Below, one piece after another: positions 8,030-17,463 of a stretch of DNA of 64,000 nucleotides. Made by a program: the position numbers and the translations under genes. The notes beneath the pieces were generated by a model. That model was not told the DNA's origin, did not search any database, and worked only from the letters and a program-made list of their open reading frames with translations. The DNA lies in assembly GCA_015075075.1 (NCBI GenBank), contig JABTVA010000005.1, positions 62,001 through 126,000 of the forward strand, given 5' to 3'. Every line of letters begins with the position of its first letter. The stretch's first letter is position 1. Source of the stretch: Deltaproteobacteria bacterium (GTDB lineage Bacteria > Desulfobacterota > GWC2-55-46).

Positions 8030-8518
8030 TTAACCGGGGTTGTGCGCGGCACGGGGCCGGGCCCTCCTGCCGAAAAGCTCCTTGTGCTTTCCGAGATAGT
8101 AGACAATCGCTATATTTATCAGGAGGATAGCCGTCCGGAAAAGGGTCGCTTCGTCCAGTATTTCATATATCTCGAAGGGGATGAATACGCCGGTCGTAAA
8201 GACGGTCGTCCATTCGGCCCAGCGCTGCCTGAGGTAAAGCCCCGCGCACTCGAAGAAGTTCAAGATCCCGAGGAAGAGGATGACCCCGATCATGAGCTTC
8301 AGGGTACCGCTCCCCATCATGCCGGCCCTGCTTATGACCGCGCCTATGAACCTGTTGTCAGCGTCGAGGTTGAGGTTCACTGCCATTACGGTCAGGGCCT
8401 CGTGGATGTCCGCCCCGAGGTGCCTGTAGATGCTCAGGCCCACGGCCACTTCGGCTACCCCGAGGACGACCTTGTAGGCTATGATGAATTTAAGGAACCC
8501 GTCGCCTTTCTTTTTCAT
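8030..8518 (-). CDS. DUF2127-like small membrane protein
   Basis: The 162 residues have four predicted membrane segments: about 10-30, 68-88 ([21 protein letters not shown]), 100-120 and 128-146. The tail is basic ([13 protein letters not shown]). The pattern of a [11 protein letters not shown] turn followed by PFEIYEI is what I associate with DUF2127 proteins, whose function is unknown. It begins with ATGA overlapping the hisF stop codon, so it is the last gene of the his transcript by position. There is no sign of a role in histidine synthesis. Confidence 0.6.
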   Translation of the reverse strand: MKKKGDGFLKFIIAYKVVLGVAEVAVGLSIYRHLGADIHEALTVMAVNLNLDADNRFIGAVISRAGMMGSGTLKLMIGVILFLGILNFFECAGLYLRQRWAEWTTVFTTGVFIPFEIYEILDEATLFRTAILLINIAIVYYLGKHKELFGRRARPRAAHNPG

Positions 8519-9285
8519 CCCTTCCCGGGCGGGCGCACCCTTATGCCCTTCCTCTTAAGGTATTCCTTTGTCTCCGGTATGGTGAAGACCCCGAAGTGGA
8601 AGATGGAGGCCGCGAGCGCCGCGTCCGCGAGCCCGGCCTCAAAGGCCTCGTACATGTGCTCCAGGGTGCCTGCCCCGCCCGAGGCGATGACCGGTATCGA
8701 GGTCGCAAGCGATACGGCCCTCGTAAGCTCGATGTCGTAGCCGTCTTTGGTCCCGTCCCTGTCCATGCTCGTAAGGAGTATCTCCCCTGCGCCGAGGGAC
8801 TCGACCTTTCTCGCCCATTCTACAACGTCGAGGCCGCGCGCTTTCCTCCCGCCGTGGGTGAAGACCTCCCAGCCGCTGCCAGCCTTCCTCTTGGCGTCTA
8901 TGGCTACGACTATGCACTGGCTGCCGAAGCGCTCGGAGGCGCGCCTTACGAAGTCCGGGTCTTCGACCGCGGTCGTATTAATCGAGACCTTGTCGGTCCC
9001 CGCGTGCAGAAGCTCCCTTATGTCGCCGAGCGTCCTTATGCCTCCGCCGACCGTAAGGGGCATGAAGACCTCGGAGGCTGTCTTCTCGACCACGTCCAGT
9101 ATTGTCTTCCGCTCCTCGTGGGAGGCGGTGATGTCGAGGAAGACGAGCTCGTCCGCGCCCTGCTCCTCGTAAGCCTTTGCAGACTCGACCGGGTCGCCCG
9201 CGTCACGGAGCTCGAGGAAGCTTACGCCTTTCACCACCCGGCCGTCCTTCACGTCCAGGCAGGGTATTATCCTTTTTGTAAGCAT
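8515..9285 (-). CDS. hisF: Imidazole glycerol phosphate synthase, cyclase subunit
   Basis: HisF closes the imidazole ring of IGP from PRFAR and ammonia supplied by HisH, releasing AICAR. The 256-residue TIM barrel begins [20 protein letters not shown] with the catalytic aspartate in CLDV. It has the second half-barrel motif [15 protein letters not shown] and the phosphate-binding GGGIRT and ASGGAG loops. It is the last his enzyme in the murA-his run and is separated from hisA by a family B repeat. Confidence 0.97.
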   Translation of the reverse strand: MLTKRIIPCLDVKDGRVVKGVSFLELRDAGDPVESAKAYEEQGADELVFLDITASHEERKTILDVVEKTASEVFMPLTVGGGIRTLGDIRELLHAGTDKVSINTTAVEDPDFVRRASERFGSQCIVVAIDAKRKAGSGWEVFTHGGRKARGLDVVEWARKVESLGAGEILLTSMDRDGTKDGYDIELTRAVSLATSIPVIASGGAGTLEHMYEAFEAGLADAALAASIFHFGVFTIPETKEYLKRKGIRVRPPGKG

Positions 9286-9289
9286 CTAT

Positions 9290-9410
9290 AGGCTGCTCAA
9301 AAAGTCCATCTGCGTCGTTGTTTCGTCACTCGTCACTGCGGCGTACACGAAAAGTACGCCTCATTCCTCGCTCCTCGACGCCTCGCATCTGGAGCTTTTT
9401 GAGCAGCCTG
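9290..9410. repeat. Family B inverted-repeat element, well-preserved copy
   Basis: Terminal inverted repeat GGCTGCTCAAAAAGTCCA / GGAGCTTTTTGAGCAGCC, with an internal palindrome GGCGTAC-acgaaaa-GTACGCC. It sits between hisA and hisF inside the operon with no coding capacity. A similar copy is at 45049-45181. Confidence 0.8.
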
Positions 9411-9438
9411 AATAAAAATAGAGTTCTTCATCAAGCTG

Positions 9439-10161
9439 CTAAAGATTTCCCGCGGCTTTTATCGCCTCTCCGAGGCCGATTGCGCCGGAATAGAGCGCCT
9501 TGCCGATGATCATGCCTTCGAGGGGTACGCCCCTGTATGATTCGATGTCCGCGATGGACGATATGCCGCCCGAGGCCACGACCGGGATATTGACGCTTTC
9601 GGCTATCTCCCTTGTAGCCTCTACGTTCGGCCCGGCGAGCATCCCGTCCCTCGAAATATCCGTATAGATGATGCAGGCGACCCCCGCGCCTTCGAGCTTC
9701 TTCGCGAACTCCGAGGCCCGCTCGTCGGTGACGGTGACCCACCCCTTTATGGCCACCTTCCCGTTCTTCGCGTCTATGCCGACCGCGACCCTCCCCGGGT
9801 ACTTGCGGGTAAGTGTGTGGACGAGCGCCGGGTTTTCGTAGGCTGCCGTGCCGATTATTATCCTCTTTACGCCGGGTATGGAAACATAGGTCTCGGCGGT
9901 CTTTACGTCCCTTATGCCGCCGCCTATCTGCACGGGTATCCTTATATTGGAGATTATCTTCTTTATGACCGGCAGGTTCCGGGCATTGCCCTCGACCGCG
10001 CCGTCAAGGTCGACAAGGTGTATGACCGACGCGCCCAGGGACTCCCACCTCTTCGCCACCTCCCAGGGCTCGTCAGAGTAGACGGTCTCGTCCTCCATCC
10101 GGCCCTGCGTAAGCCTTACGCACCTTCCGTTCTTTATGTCTATTGCAGGGAAAATTATCAT
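9439..10161 (-). CDS. hisA: Phosphoribosylformimino-AICAR ribotide isomerase
   Basis: HisA converts ProFAR to PRFAR by an Amadori rearrangement. The 240-residue TIM barrel starts MIIFPAIDIKNGRCVRLTQG with the catalytic Asp in AIDIK. It contains the second catalytic Asp in IIYTDISRDGM and phosphate loops GGGIRD and ASGGIS. It follows hisH at 13 bp on the same strand. Confidence 0.97.
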   Translation of the reverse strand: MIIFPAIDIKNGRCVRLTQGRMEDETVYSDEPWEVAKRWESLGASVIHLVDLDGAVEGNARNLPVIKKIISNIRIPVQIGGGIRDVKTAETYVSIPGVKRIIIGTAAYENPALVHTLTRKYPGRVAVGIDAKNGKVAIKGWVTVTDERASEFAKKLEGAGVACIIYTDISRDGMLAGPNVEATREIAESVNIPVVASGGISSIADIESYRGVPLEGMIIGKALYSGAIGLGEAIKAAGNL

Positions 10162-10174
10162 TTCCTGCCCCCCT

Positions 10175-10783
10175 TTAGCGCATCCTGCGGAAATTATCGC
10201 GCCCCTTGAGGCCCGTCTTCTGGCTCTTTTCAGGGTGGAACTGGCAGGCCATGACGTTATCCCTCTCTATCGCGCTCGTGAACTCGACGCCGTAGTCGGT
10301 CGTCGTAAGGTCGATTGACCTGTCCTCCGGAGAGGCGTAGTACGAGTGCACGAAATAGAAAAAGGAATTGTCCTCTATGCCTTCGAGAAGGGCCGAGCCC
10401 TTTTTTTTCCTGACCTCGTTCCAGCCCATGTGCGGCACCTTGAGCCCCGGAGTATTCGGGAAGCGCTTCACCCGGCCCCTTATGACCCCGAGGCCCTTAT
10501 GAGGGCCGAACTCCTCGGATTCCTCGAAAAGGAGCTGGAGGCCCAGGCATATGCCGAGGAAGGGCTTGCCCTTTTCTATGGATTTGAGGATGGGCTCCAC
10601 AAGCCCGTACTCTTCCAGATTCCTCATGCAGTCCTTGAACGCGCCCACGCCCGGAAGCACCACGTGGCTCGCGTCCATTATGGCGCGGCTGTCCCTTGTG
10701 ACGAGCGCGTCGGCGCCGACCTTCTCGAACCCCTTTGCAACGCTTCGGAGGTTCCCCATGTCGTAATCAATTATCGCTATCAT
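10175..10783 (-). CDS. hisH: Imidazole glycerol phosphate synthase, glutaminase subunit
   Basis: HisH is the class-I glutamine amidotransferase that channels ammonia to HisF. The 202 residues contain the nucleophile motif PFLGICLGLQLLFEES (Cys about residue 80), the YVHSYY-like segment FVHSYYA, and the His/Glu pair in ACQFHPEKSQKTG. It lies between hisB and hisA. Confidence 0.97.
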   Translation of the reverse strand: MIAIIDYDMGNLRSVAKGFEKVGADALVTRDSRAIMDASHVVLPGVGAFKDCMRNLEEYGLVEPILKSIEKGKPFLGICLGLQLLFEESEEFGPHKGLGVIRGRVKRFPNTPGLKVPHMGWNEVRKKKGSALLEGIEDNSFFYFVHSYYASPEDRSIDLTTTDYGVEFTSAIERDNVMACQFHPEKSQKTGLKGRDNFRRMR

Positions 10784-10819
10784 AGTCGAATCTGATTGGG
10801 AAAGCGGAAGGCCCGCCCC

Positions 10820-11446
10820 TCAGAGCTTGCCCTTTGTAGAGAGCACCCCTTTTATCCTGGGGTCTATGGCGATCGCCGCGCCGAGCGCCCTGCCCAGGGC
10901 CTTGTACACGGACTCGATGGCGTGGTGGATGTCCTCCCCGTAATGGAGGGTTATGTGGAGGTCGAGCCCGGCGCTGTTCGAGAGGGCCTTCATGAACTCC
11001 TTCATGAGGCCCATATCAAAGGTCTTCTCGACGCTATTGCCCTTGATTGAGGAGTAGACCTGGCCGATTGCGAAAGAGGCGCTTACCTTGTTGAACTTGA
11101 AGTAGGGCCTGTTGCTTGCGTCCAGCACCACTGTCGAGAGCGAGTCCATCATGGGCACGGTCGCGGAGGCGCACCTCCTAATGCCGGCGTTCTTACCGAG
11201 GGCCTTCCTTACGGCCTCGCCGAGGGTTATGCCCACGTCCTCGACAGTGTGGTGGAAGTCCACCTCTATGTCGCCCTTTGCGCGGACCTTCAAGTCAATT
11301 AGGCCGTGCCTCGCCATGTTCGAGAGCATGTGGTCGAAGAACGGGAGCGGCGTCTTTACGTCCGCTTTTCCCGAGCCGTCAAGGTTCACCTCGACGGTTA
11401 TGTCCGTCTCCCGGGTCTTTCTTGCGATCTTCGCCTTGCGGGCCAT
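10820..11446 (-). CDS. hisB: Imidazoleglycerol-phosphate dehydratase
   Basis: HisB dehydrates IGP to imidazole acetol phosphate. The 208 residues (monofunctional form) contain both manganese-binding repeats, FHHTVEDVGITLGEA and IHHAIESVYKALGRAL, plus LPFFDHML. The stretch CASATVPMMDSLS departs from the usual RYGSAxVPMDE. Given the base losses seen elsewhere this may be a local error, though the frame stays open. The gap to hisD is filled by an inverted repeat. Confidence 0.95.
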   Translation of the reverse strand: MARKAKIARKTRETDITVEVNLDGSGKADVKTPLPFFDHMLSNMARHGLIDLKVRAKGDIEVDFHHTVEDVGITLGEAVRKALGKNAGIRRCASATVPMMDSLSTVVLDASNRPYFKFNKVSASFAIGQVYSSIKGNSVEKTFDMGLMKEFMKALSNSAGLDLHITLHYGEDIHHAIESVYKALGRALGAAIAIDPRIKGVLSTKGKL

Positions 11447-11473
11447 GGATGCACTCCGTATCAGAGATAAAAG

Positions 11474-11560
11474 GTCATTCTGAACGAAGTGAAGAATCTC
11501 CGGGCCGGCGAGTCGATAAAGCCCAGTGATTCTTCGTCGCCTTCGGCTCCTCAGAATGAC
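11474..11560. repeat. Inverted pair of family C intergenic repeats
   Basis: GTCATTCTGAacgaagtgaaGAATCT at the left and GATTCTTCg... CTCAGAATGAC at the right form a large inverted repeat filling the hisD-hisB gap. A single unit of the same sequence is at 4927-4966. Confidence 0.7.
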
Positions 11561-11561
11561 A

Positions 11562-12863
11562 TTATAATGATTTCTTTCCCGGCCTGAGCCTCATCGCCGC
11601 GCTCAGGCCGTGGGCCTCGAGCCCTTCGAGGTCCGCGAACCTCTTTACGCTACCCCCGAGCTTCTCGAAAGACGAGCGCGAGAAGCTTACTATGCTCATC
11701 CTCTTTACGAAGTCGTACACCCCGAGAGGGGATGAGAACCGGGCCGTTCCGCCCGTGGGGAGCGTGTGGTTCGGGCCCGCGATATAATCCCCGGCGGCCT
11801 CGGGCGTATGCGTGCCGAGGAATACCGCGCCCGCGTTTTTTATGGAGCCGAGTAGCTCTAATGGACGCTCGATGAAGAGCTCCAGGTGCTCTGGCGCTAT
11901 GCCGTTCGATATCTCCGCCGCCTCAGCGAGGTCTTTCGCGATTATTGTGAAGCCGTAACGCTCTATCGAGGCCCGCGCTATATCTTTCCTCTTGAGCTTC
12001 TTAAGCTGCCTTCCGAGCTCTTCCGATACCGCCTTTGCCATCCGGCGCGAGGTGGTCACGAGTATTGAGGATGCGAGTTCGTCGTGCTCCGCCTGCGAGA
12101 GGAGGTCCATGGCGATCCAGGACGGGTCGCCGGTGCCGTCGTTTATGATGAGTATCTCGCTCGGCCCGGCTATCATGTCTATATCGACCGCGCCGAAGAC
12201 GAGCCTCTTTGCGGTGGCGACGTATATGTTTCCCGGTCCGGTAATCTTATCGACCCTCGGCACGGTCTTCGTTCCGTAGGCGAGGGCGGCTATTGCCTGC
12301 GCCCCGCCTGCCCTGAAGACCCTGTCTACCCCGGCTATGCCGGCTGCCGCAAGGACGAGCGGGTTTATGCCGTTTTTACCCGGGGGAGTGGCCATGACGA
12401 CCTCGCCCACACCGGCGACCCGCGCGGGAATGGCGTTCATGAGGACCGTCGAAGGATACGCCGCCTTGCCGCCCGGCACGTAGATGCCGACGCGCTCAAG
12501 GGGCGTGACCTTTGAGCCCAGCAGGGTCCCGTCCGGGCTTGTCGTAAACCACGAGTTCTCTTTCTGGAGCTCGTGAAAGGCCTTTATGCGCGAGGCGGCA
12601 AGCTCAAGGAGTTCGCGCTCTTTTTTGGGCACTGACCGGGCCGCCTTCTGTATCTCGGCCCTGGAGACCTCGATCCTCCCGCCGATAGCCGCCCTGTCGA
12701 ACCTCTTGGTATATTCTATGAGGGCCTTGTCGCCGCGCGTTTTTACGGCCGCGATTATCTCCTTTACCGCGGCCTCGACAGCCGAGGTGTCCTCGTCGCC
12801 GCGCCGGAGTATGGAGGCGAGCAGGGCCTTGAATCCCTTATCGCTGGAAGACACTATCTTCAT
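11562..12863 (-). CDS. hisD: Histidinol dehydrogenase
   Basis: HisD oxidises L-histidinol to histidine in two NAD-dependent steps. The 433 residues carry the family landmarks VPGGKAAYPSTVLMNAIPA, KITGPGNIYVATAKR, the zinc region AEHDE and GPNHTLPTGGTARF. The ATG overlaps the hisG stop codon (ATGA). Confidence 0.97.
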   Translation of the reverse strand: MKIVSSSDKGFKALLASILRRGDEDTSAVEAAVKEIIAAVKTRGDKALIEYTKRFDRAAIGGRIEVSRAEIQKAARSVPKKERELLELAASRIKAFHELQKENSWFTTSPDGTLLGSKVTPLERVGIYVPGGKAAYPSTVLMNAIPARVAGVGEVVMATPPGKNGINPLVLAAAGIAGVDRVFRAGGAQAIAALAYGTKTVPRVDKITGPGNIYVATAKRLVFGAVDIDMIAGPSEILIINDGTGDPSWIAMDLLSQAEHDELASSILVTTSRRMAKAVSEELGRQLKKLKRKDIARASIERYGFTIIAKDLAEAAEISNGIAPEHLELFIERPLELLGSIKNAGAVFLGTHTPEAAGDYIAGPNHTLPTGGTARFSSPLGVYDFVKRMSIVSFSRSSFEKLGGSVKRFADLEGLEAHGLSAAMRLRPGKKSL

Positions 12864-13537
12864 GACTTTACGGCGGCCTGCCCGTTTTGGGCGACCGACC
12901 TCCCGAGCGCGTCCACGAGCTCCTTTACGCGCCTGGGCTTGGTCTTGAGGCTTGCCCTGTTGCAGACGAGCTTCGACGAGATGTGCATTATGTGCTCGAC
13001 CTCGGTAAGGCCGTTCTTTCTAAGGGTCTCGCCTGTCTGGACGAGGTCCACTATCCTTTCGGAAAGGCCGAGGAGAGGCGCAAGCTCTATGGAGCCGTAG
13101 AGCTTTATGATGTCTACTTGTATGCCCTTGCCGAGGAAGTGGTTGAGGGTGATATTCGGGTACTTGGTGGCGACCCTTATGTGGGTCCACTGCTTCGGGT
13201 TGTCCCTGGCCGAGAGCTCGACAGGCTCGGCGACCATCATCCTGCATACGCCGATGTTCAAGTCGAGCGGCTCGTATAGGTCCTGTGCCTGCTCAAGTAG
13301 CACGTCTTTTCCGGCTATGCCTATGTCCGCGGCCCCGTATTCGACGTAAGTCGGCACGTCCTGGCTCCTTATGACCATGAACCTGAGGCCGTCCGCGATG
13401 TCCTCGAAGATGAGCCTCCGGTCGTCCTGCATCACGGGGGTGATGTCCACGCCCGCGGCCTTGAAGAGCGAGGCAGCTTCCTTGAGTATCCGCCCCTTTG
13501 GGAGCGCTATGGTAAGTACGTCCCGGCCCGGCATCAC
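12860..13537 (-). CDS. hisG: ATP phosphoribosyltransferase, short form
   Basis: HisG commits PRPP and ATP to histidine synthesis. At 225 residues it lacks the C-terminal ACT-like regulatory domain, so it belongs to the short form. Short HisG is known to work as a hetero-octamer with the HisRS-like subunit HisZ. Motifs: [27 protein letters not shown] and the PRPP loop [18 protein letters not shown]. No hisZ is next to it; the HisRS-type gene at 47441 looks like a true hisS. It overlaps murA by ATGA. Confidence 0.96.
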   Translation of the reverse strand: MMPGRDVLTIALPKGRILKEAASLFKAAGVDITPVMQDDRRLIFEDIADGLRFMVIRSQDVPTYVEYGAADIGIAGKDVLLEQAQDLYEPLDLNIGVCRMMVAEPVELSARDNPKQWTHIRVATKYPNITLNHFLGKGIQVDIIKLYGSIELAPLLGLSERIVDLVQTGETLRKNGLTEVEHIMHISSKLVCNRASLKTKPRRVKELVDALGRSVAQNGQAAVKS

Positions 13538-14838
13538 GCCTCCGCCTTTGCGTATTTCGAGGCCCTGGCTGCGGTCTCCCTGCTTTTTACCCGCTCTATG
13601 TCCGCCCCCAGCGCCATAAGCTTCTCTTCTATCTTTTCGTACCCGCGGTCCAGGTGGTATATCCGAGATACCTCGGTAAGGCCGTCCGCCACGAGCCCGG
13701 CCAATATGAGGGATGCGCTCGCGCGGAGGTCGGTGGCCATGAGGGGCGCGCCGCTCAATCTCCTTACGCCCTTCACGACCGCGCTCCTGCCGTCTATGGT
13801 TATGTCCGCTCCCATCCTTTTAAGCTCGCCCACGTGCATAAACCTGTTCTCGAATACCGTCTCGGTTATTACCGAGAGCCCGCTCGCTATCGCCATCATG
13901 GCCATGACCTGGGCCTGCATGTCCGTCGGAAAACCGGGGTAGGGGAGGGTCTTTACGTCCACGCTTCTTATGGGTATGTCGCCTATGACCCTTACGCCCC
14001 CGTCCTCCTGTATTACCTCCGTGCCCGCCTCCTTGAGCTTGAGGTTAAGGGCATGGAGGTGCTCGTGCGGGCAGTCCTTTATGAGGACGTTGCCCTTGGT
14101 CATGGCCGCGGCCACCATGAAGGTGCCCGCCTCTATCCTGTCCGGTATGACCCTCGTCTCTATGGGATGGAGCTTCTCGACCCCTTCTATCTTTATGGTG
14201 TCCGTCCCGGCCCCGGTTATCCTCGCTCCCATTGCGTTAAGCGCGTCCGCGAGGCACACGACCTCGGGCTCAAGGGCCGCGTTCTCGAGGATGGTGGTTC
14301 CGTCCGCGTGGACGGCAGCTAACATGAGGTTTTCGGTGCCAGTGACCGTCACGGTATCCATGTATATCTTGGCTCCCCGGAGCCTCTCGGCGGAGACGGT
14401 CACGTAACCGTGCTCTATCTCGACCTCCGCGCCCATTGCCTTAAGGCCCTTGAGATGAAGGTCTATGGGCCTCGCACCTATGGCGCAGCCGCCGGGCAGC
14501 GACACCCTGGCCCTCTTGAAGCGGGCCACGAGCGGCCCGAGGACGAGGACGGCTGCCCGCATCGTCTTCACGAGCTCGTAGGGGGCCTCGGGGACTGCCA
14601 CGTCCCTGGTCCGTATCCGCAAGGTCCGGTTCCCGTCGTCCCCGGATATCTCGGAGCCCAGGTGGGCAAGGAGCACCTTGAAGGTGTCTATGTCCCTGAG
14701 CCTCGGGACGTTCGTTATGGTCATCCAGCCGTCTACGAGAAGGGATGCTGCCATGAGCGGCAGGACAGCGTTCTTCGCCCCTCCGACCGTGACTTCCCCT
14801 ACGAGGCGCCTGCCGCCCCGGATGAGTATCTTATCCAT
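13534..14838 (-). CDS. murA: UDP-N-acetylglucosamine 1-carboxyvinyltransferase
   Basis: MurA transfers enolpyruvate to UDP-GlcNAc, the first committed step of peptidoglycan synthesis. The 434 residues begin with [24 protein letters not shown]. They include the catalytic cysteine C118 in [18 protein letters not shown] (the residue alkylated by fosfomycin) and RNRIEAG-like [14 protein letters not shown]. It is the promoter-proximal gene of the murA-his cluster. The ribosome site before the ATG is weak. Fusion of murA with his genes in one transcript is by position only. Confidence 0.97.
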   Translation of the reverse strand: MDKILIRGGRRLVGEVTVGGAKNAVLPLMAASLLVDGWMTITNVPRLRDIDTFKVLLAHLGSEISGDDGNRTLRIRTRDVAVPEAPYELVKTMRAAVLVLGPLVARFKRARVSLPGGCAIGARPIDLHLKGLKAMGAEVEIEHGYVTVSAERLRGAKIYMDTVTVTGTENLMLAAVHADGTTILENAALEPEVVCLADALNAMGARITGAGTDTIKIEGVEKLHPIETRVIPDRIEAGTFMVAAAMTKGNVLIKDCPHEHLHALNLKLKEAGTEVIQEDGGVRVIGDIPIRSVDVKTLPYPGFPTDMQAQVMAMMAIASGLSVITETVFENRFMHVGELKRMGADITIDGRSAVVKGVRRLSGAPLMATDLRASASLILAGLVADGLTEVSRIYHLDRGYEKIEEKLMALGADIERVKSRETAARASKYAKAEA

Positions 14839-14916
14839 TTACGAAAAGCCCTTTTTTATTGGTGTCCTGCCGGATATTAATATCATGGAACGAAAGAATT
14901 TAAAAACTTTTTGAAG

Positions 14917-14941
14917 AGGGGGTGTGCTATGCGCACCCTCG
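14917..14941 (-). terminator. Possible terminator downstream of prfA
   Basis: The hairpin GGGTGTGC-tat-GCGCACCC is followed on the minus strand by CTTCAAAAAGTTTTT. The T run is displaced, so activity is uncertain. The stem resembles the GGTGCGC palindromic repeats elsewhere in the window. Confidence 0.45.
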
Positions 14942-15013
14942 AATCTGCGAAAACCTTTTCCGCGCCTCCGCGCGGTCCGAGTGGCTCGCGGGTCGTGCGC
15001 ATGTGGTGCGGCG

Positions 15014-16087
15014 TCAGGCCGCTCCCTGCTCCTTAAGCGCCTCGGTCTGGTAATAGCCTATGAGGCTGTCCGTAAGCTCGTCGAGGCCGCCTTCCATGAC
15101 CTCGGTGAGCCTGTGTAGCGTAAGGCCTATCCTGTGGTCCGTGACCCTGTTCTGCGGGAAGTTGTAGGTCCGTATCTTCTCGCTCCTGTCGCCAGTGCCG
15201 ACCTGGTTTTTCCTGTCCGCGGCTATCTTTTTCTGCTGCTCCTGTATCTTCATGTCGAGTATCCGGGCCTTCAATACCTTGAACGCCTTTTCCCGGTTCT
15301 TGTGCTGGCTCTTCTCCTCCTGGCAGGCGACTACCACGCCCGTGGGGATGTGGGTCATGCGGACGGCGGTCTCGACCTTGTTGACGTTCTGGCCGCCGTG
15401 CCCGCCCGACCTGAAGGTGTCGACCCTTATATCGTCCATGCGGATATCGACCTCGACGTCCTCTGCCTCGGGCATGACCGCGACCGTCACGGTGGAGGTG
15501 TGCCTCCTGCCGGAGGCCTCCGTCTCGGGCACCCTCTGCACCCGGTGGACGCCGCTCTCGTACTTGAAGCGCGAGTACGCGCCCTTGCCCTCGATTGAGG
15601 CTATGACCTCTTTAAGGCCGTTAAGGCCCGTGGGGCTTGAGCTCATGACATCGATCTTCCAGCCCAGGCGCTCGGCGTATCTCGTGTACATCCTGAATAG
15701 CTCTCCGGCGAATAATGATGATTCCTCGCCGCCGGCCCCGGCCCGTATCTCAAGGATTATGCCCTTCTCGTCATTGGGGTCCTTTGGGAGGAGCATTATC
15801 TTTATGGCCCTTGATACCTCTTCTCTCCTTTTCTGGAGAGAAGGAAGCTCCTCCTTGGCAAGTTCTCTAAGCTCGGCGTCCTTGCCTTCGAGAATCTGCC
15901 TGTTCTCCGCTATCTCGCGGTCGAGCCTCTTAAGTTCCCTGTAGGCCCCGACTATATCGTTGATGGCGGCCTGCTCCCTGGCGTATTTCTGATAGACCTC
16001 GGGGTTTCCGGCCACCTCAGGGAGGGCCAGCATATCTGAAAGCTCGGCGTGCCGGGCTTCTATGTCTTCAAGTCTTTTTTCAATCAT
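15014..16087 (-). CDS. prfA: Peptide chain release factor 1
   Basis: RF1 releases the peptide at UAA and UAG. The 357 residues contain the catalytic GGQ loop in [20 protein letters not shown] and the tripeptide anticodon region of RF1 ([17 protein letters not shown]). An N-terminal coiled coil runs over residues 1-110. It is full length. The presence of a normal RF1 argues against genome-wide reassignment of UAG, relevant to the amber codons in engB and ileS. Confidence 0.97.
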   Translation of the reverse strand: MIEKRLEDIEARHAELSDMLALPEVAGNPEVYQKYAREQAAINDIVGAYRELKRLDREIAENRQILEGKDAELRELAKEELPSLQKRREEVSRAIKIMLLPKDPNDEKGIILEIRAGAGGEESSLFAGELFRMYTRYAERLGWKIDVMSSSPTGLNGLKEVIASIEGKGAYSRFKYESGVHRVQRVPETEASGRRHTSTVTVAVMPEAEDVEVDIRMDDIRVDTFRSGGHGGQNVNKVETAVRMTHIPTGVVVACQEEKSQHKNREKAFKVLKARILDMKIQEQQKKIAADRKNQVGTGDRSEKIRTYNFPQNRVTDHRIGLTLHRLTEVMEGGLDELTDSLIGYYQTEALKEQGAA

Positions 16088-16100
16088 TTTGGAATATTAA

Positions 16101-16225
16101 GTCCCCCTCTTTTCAAAAGAGGGGTAGGGAGATTATCTTGTAGGGTGCGCCATGCGCGCCATTAAAATCCCCCCTATAACCTGTTTGCTTCCTAAGACCC
16201 TTTGGAAAAGGGGGATACTGAAAGG
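16101..16225. repeat. Cluster of palindromic repeats between prfA and thyX
   Basis: Holds a perfect palindrome CCCCTCTTTT-c-AAAAGAGGGG (16104-16124), a TAGGGTGCGCCATGCGCGCC unit (16138-16165) related to the 31-bp repeats at 4654 and 5063, and a CCCCCTATAAC... CCCTTTGGAAAAGGGGG unit (about 16168-16215). No gene is seen in 16088-16277. Confidence 0.6.
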
Positions 16226-16277
16226 GCCGCGTATTCCATGCGCCGCGGGACGGCTGAAAAGGAAGCGCGCTACCGGG

Positions 16278-16964
16278 CTACAGGCCCCTGAATCTTTCCC
16301 TGGTCTCTTTGGGCTTGCCGCAGGTCATCTCGCCCTCTGAGCATTTGCCGCTTACGCACGATGGGCCCGAGTCCCTGAATATGAACGGGGCTGCGTTTTT
16401 AACGCACCGGAGCATCTCGACGGCCATCTCGCGGATCTCCCACTGGGCCCTTTCGCAGCAGCGGAGGCTGAAGAAATGCAGGAGCTCCCTTGCGTTCATG
16501 GTGACGATTATCTTGGTGCAGGCGGCGTTCGGGAGAAGGTACCTCGCGTCCTCTGCCGGGATCCCCGCGTCAACGAGCTTCCTGTAATCCCTGTAGGCCC
16601 GCTTTACGGCCCCTTCGAAGAGCTTTTTCTTTTCCGGGTCCGAGGCAATGGTGTGCGGCACCGCGTACTCCGGGGCGGAGGCGGTCACGTATCTCTGGCT
16701 TTGCTGGGAATAGGAGGCGAGCCTGTGGCGCACGAGCTGGTGAGACGTGGCCCTTGAGATGCCTTCTATGCCGAAGGTGAAAGAGGCGTGCTCAAGGACC
16801 GAAAGGTGCCCCATCCTGAGGATCTTCCCGAGGAACTTCTCGATGGAGATCCCCGAGACCTTCTCCTCAATCTCGCGGATGCCGGAGTCCGAATAGCAGA
16901 GCCGGGCCGCCATGGCGACGGTCTTCTCCGGCTCCGGCGTGTGCCTGAGGAGGATAACCTTCAC
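16278..16964 (-). CDS. thyX: Flavin-dependent thymidylate synthase
   Basis: ThyX makes dTMP from dUMP using FAD, NADPH and methylene-tetrahydrofolate. The 228 residues contain the diagnostic RHRx7S motif at residues 79-89 (RHRLASYSQQS followed by QRYV). They also have the LEHASFTFGIEGISRATSHQ helix and the C-terminal LLHFFSLRCCERAQWEIR segment. A cysteine-containing tail (CVSGKCSEGEMTCGK) follows the core. It is 13 bp downstream of rpmE. Confidence 0.96.
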   Translation of the reverse strand: MKVILLRHTPEPEKTVAMAARLCYSDSGIREIEEKVSGISIEKFLGKILRMGHLSVLEHASFTFGIEGISRATSHQLVRHRLASYSQQSQRYVTASAPEYAVPHTIASDPEKKKLFEGAVKRAYRDYRKLVDAGIPAEDARYLLPNAACTKIIVTMNARELLHFFSLRCCERAQWEIREMAVEMLRCVKNAAPFIFRDSGPSCVSGKCSEGEMTCGKPKETRERFRGL

Positions 16965-16977
16965 CGGGCCTCCGGGC

Positions 16978-17190
16978 TCAGGCCTGTTTCGCGTGCTTCT
17001 GGTACTTCTTCCTGAACTTCTCGATCTTCCCGGCGGTGTCGAGGAATTTCTGCTCCCCGGTGTAGAAGGGGTGGCAGTTGGAGCATATCTCGACAGATAT
17101 GTCCTTCTTCGTCGAGCCGGTCGCGACCACGTTCCCGCACGCGCAGTGTATCTTTGTCTCGTTGTAGGCGGGGTGTATTCCCTCTTTCAT
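16978..17190 (-). CDS. rpmE: 50S ribosomal protein L31, zinc-binding form
   Basis: The 70 residues begin [20 protein letters not shown] and have the zinc ligands CxC (residues 16, 18) and CSNC (36, 39), so this is the C+ type. A good AGGGAGG-like site precedes the ATG. It is downstream of rho on the same strand, as often found. Confidence 0.96.
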   Translation of the reverse strand: MKEGIHPAYNETKIHCACGNVVATGSTKKDISVEICSNCHPFYTGEQKFLDTAGKIEKFRKKYQKHAKQA

Positions 17191-17379
17191 CTTCTTCCCT
17201 CCTGATAATGCCTCGCAGCGCTTTCCATCTCTTTCGATGTGCGGGCGAGCAAATGTTTTTTTTCGGCAACTCTGCTAATACCCGCCCCGTTATCCGGGGG
17301 CGGAAATGCCGGGGAAGACCCTTCCCGGCCAGGCGTAATAGCACATATTAGCAACTATATGCCTGGATTTCAACACAAA

Positions 17380-17413
17380 AGGAAGGCCTGCCCGAAAAGG
17401 CGCGGGCAGGCCT
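17380..17413 (-). terminator. Rho-independent terminator after rho
   Basis: The stem AGGCCTGCCCG/CGGGCAGGCCT (11 bp, 8-nt loop, 17384-17413) is followed on the minus strand by TTCCTTTTGTG. It lies about 50 bp past the rho stop codon. Confidence 0.75.
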
Positions 17414-17463
17414 GGATTGCCTCTTTTTTAGCGTGGTGCGCCCGGGCGCCTCCGCCGGAGCGC

